Assembly: GCA_035541775.1 (NCBI GenBank)
Contig: DATKMP010000159.1
Location: 1 to 8,375 of the forward strand
Direction of reading: 5' to 3'
DNA from: DATKMP01 sp035541775
GTDB taxonomy: Bacteria; Bacteroidota; Ignavibacteria; UBA10030
DNA length: 8,375 nucleotides
The notes beneath the pieces are model-generated. The model did no database searches. It worked only from the letters and a program-made list of their open reading frames with translations, and was not told where the DNA came from. A program made the translations under genes and the position numbers. This document shows, piece after piece, positions 6,781 through 8,375 of the stretch (position 1 is the first letter of the stretch; every line of letters begins with the position of its first letter).

Positions 6781-8375
6781 ATGAAATCTCGTTTCATGAT
6801 TTTTTTCGCGGCGGTTGGAATACTCTGTTTGGTCGGCAGCATGGCTGTTGCTCAGCCATTTTCTTCCACCACGCAAGGCGTTCAATTGAAATTCGTTTCA
6901 CAGCCCTTGGCAACAGGAGAGGTCGGGGTGGCGTATGCATATACTGCTCATGCTGTTTCCTCGGATTCTACCGACACTGTTCGCTATTATATCGGCAATC
7001 CATTGTATGAAATTGCGGCTGCACAAAACGTGACTCTTAATGATTCCACAGGAGTGCTCAGTTGGATTCCGACGAAGAAAGGATATTTTGATATCACTCT
7101 TCTTGCGCGATCTTCAAAAGGCGGGCGCGCAAGCCAGTCGTTTATTGTTACGGTTACTGCTGGCGCTGGAATTCTGCAAGGAACCATTGTAGATTCTTTG
7201 AATCAACCGATTCCTCATGTCTTTGTCGAAGCCATTCAAACAGCAGATTCGACACCGTCACTCATGATTTGCTATAACTATTCTACGATGACAGATTCAA
7301 ACGGGGCGTATTCGTTTTCACGTGTCGATCCCGGAAATTATATTCTCAGTGCAATTTCACCGACGTTGCAATATCAAAGCCAATGGTATAACGGTGTAAC
7401 GGATCCGAGCAAAGCAACGATACTGCATGTGGAAAATGCGGTCACGACAACAGCGAATTTTATTCTCCATAGCAAGAATAATTTGGCGAACCGGATTACG
7501 GTTGCAGGTTCGATAACTGATACACTGTCAAAAGCCCTGAAAGGTGTTGATGTGTATTTTGTGCCGTCCGGATTTGTTTTGAACGGAAGCGACAGCATCG
7601 ATAATTATCGAAAGATTTTTGAATCTCATGGATGCGATTTCCGCCTTGCCGGTTCTGCGGCGCAAGTGGCGCATGCCAAAACCGATTCCTCTGGCGCGTA
7701 TTCGATCAAACTCGTCCCGGGTTCGTACATTGCATTTGCTAAAGCGGCCGGTTATGTTCTGCAATACTATAATGGACAAACAGATTTTCTTTCTGCAACG
7801 GTGTTGGCATTAAATGCGGATACCTCCGGCATAAACTTTACGCTGACGGCGTTGCCTCCGGTAGTGCTCGGAACAATCAGCGGTGTTGTGTACGATTCTT
7901 CCAAAGGCACAGGCATTCCATCCCGTGTGATTGCGTTTCGTGATCGATGGATCCTCAAAGATAAATATGCGGTCGCACGTTCATACACAATCGATTCGGA
8001 TTCGCTCGGTGCGTTCACATTCTCCCAGTTGTTACCGGGAACATATTACCTCCTCGCATTGCCGCTCGGCGATTACGCGCCGGCATACTACACGACCGAC
8101 ACGGAAAGCACTGTATGGAAAAAAGCCACCGGCATTGCGATCAATGGCACTGCGATAAGCGAGTTAGCTATTTATGTGCATCCGATCTTGAAATCTTGCG
8201 ACGGACTTTCGAGGATTGCAGGGAAGGTAAGTGGAAATTCCGATGTTAGTGGTGCCATGGTGTATGCTTTCTCAGGTTCATCAGTTTCCGGTTTTGCCGT
8301 GGCTGATAAATCGGGAAGATACGAAATCAATGGGCTTGCTGCCGGTTCCTATACGGTCGCAGCGAATAAGATTGG
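6781..8375 (+). CDS. Secreted protein with Ig-like domain and carboxypeptidase-regulatory-like repeats (3' end cut by window)
   Basis: The frame stays open to the window edge: 531 complete codons and no stop. Residues 1-24 form a signal peptide (basic MKSR, hydrophobic core, cleavage likely after AVA before Gln25). Residues about 35-128 resemble a putative Ig/cadherin-like domain, with GVLSWIPTKKGYFDITLLA typical of that fold. Then come carboxypeptidase-regulatory-like beta-sandwich repeats at about 132-228, 238-355, 364-466 and 477 onward. Each has a G-x-V/I strand start and a D-S-x-G-x-Y/F ... PG-x-Y core: TDSNGAYSFSRVDPGNY, TDSSGAYSIKLVPGSY, DSLGAFTFSQLLPGTY, DKSGRYEINGLAAGSY. Repeats 1-3 also carry an aromatic motif after the core (WYNGVTD, YYNGQTD, YYTTDTE). 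No catalytic domain is visible. It is probably exported and surface-exposed; in FCB-group bacteria such proteins often end in a type IX sorting domain, which would lie beyond the window. The clear ribosome binding site fixes the start. The function is unknown. Confidence 0.88.
   Translation, partial: MKSRFMIFFAAVGILCLVGSMAVAQPFSSTTQGVQLKFVSQPLATGEVGVAYAYTAHAVSSDSTDTVRYYIGNPLYEIAAAQNVTLNDSTGVLSWIPTKKGYFDITLLARSSKGGRASQSFIVTVTAGAGILQGTIVDSLNQPIPHVFVEAIQTADSTPSLMICYNYSTMTDSNGAYSFSRVDPGNYILSAISPTLQYQSQWYNGVTDPSKATILHVENAVTTTANFILHSKNNLANRITVAGSITDTLSKALKGVDVYFVPSGFVLNGSDSIDNYRKIFESHGCDFRLAGSAAQVAHAKTDSSGAYSIKLVPGSYIAFAKAAGYVLQYYNGQTDFLSATVLALNADTSGINFTLTALPPVVLGTISGVVYDSSKGTGIPSRVIAFRDRWILKDKYAVARSYTIDSDSLGAFTFSQLLPGTYYLLALPLGDYAPAYYTTDTESTVWKKATGIAINGTAISELAIYVHPILKSCDGLSRIAGKVSGNSDVSGAMVYAFSGSSVSGFAVADKSGRYEINGLAAGSYTVAANKI

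Overview
The window looks like a chromosomal stretch from a Gram-negative bacterium of moderate GC content. The encoded parts of a TolC-type exporter imply an outer membrane. The long secreted protein, with an Ig-like domain followed by carboxypeptidase-regulatory-like repeats, is a style common in the Bacteroidota/Chlorobi/Ignavibacteria (FCB) group. That taxonomic placement is an inference from protein style; no rRNA or other marker is present. All confident genes lie on the + strand.

Positions 1-5990 hold one tightly packed operon for a tripartite ABC-2 type exporter of the E. coli YbhGFSR kind. In order: the C-terminal half of a HlyD-type periplasmic adaptor (cut by the window start), an ATPase, a TolC-family outer-membrane channel, a second ATPase, and two ABC-2 permeases. 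Gaps are 4 to 12 bases or short overlaps, so co-transcription is very likely. In E. coli YbhF two nucleotide-binding domains are fused in one chain. Here they are two genes separated by the channel gene. The first ATPase resembles the N-terminal half of YbhF and lacks the switch histidine (Pro196 instead). The second resembles the C-terminal half and keeps every catalytic motif. The adaptor would bridge the inner-membrane permease pair to the channel, giving a self-contained route out of the cell. The substrate cannot be read from the sequence; relatives export drugs, cations or other small molecules. A 12-bp stem-loop follows the last stop codon and may mark the operon's 3' end.

Positions 6080-6469 encode a stand-alone response-regulator receiver domain with all phosphorylation residues but no output domain. 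Next comes a roughly 310-base stretch without a confident gene. It contains a small dyad, a plausible promoter and Shine-Dalgarno site for the next gene, and on the minus strand a 33-codon frame whose end resembles the C-terminus of a histidine kinase.

From 6781 to the right edge a single reading frame stays open (531 complete codons, no stop). It encodes a secreted, probably surface-exposed protein: signal peptide, one Ig-like domain, then at least four carboxypeptidase-regulatory-like beta-sandwich repeats. The first three also share an aromatic motif after the core. No clearly new system was found. The points most worth a second look are the asymmetric split ATPase pair, the repeat motif of the secreted protein, and the possible kinase remnant.
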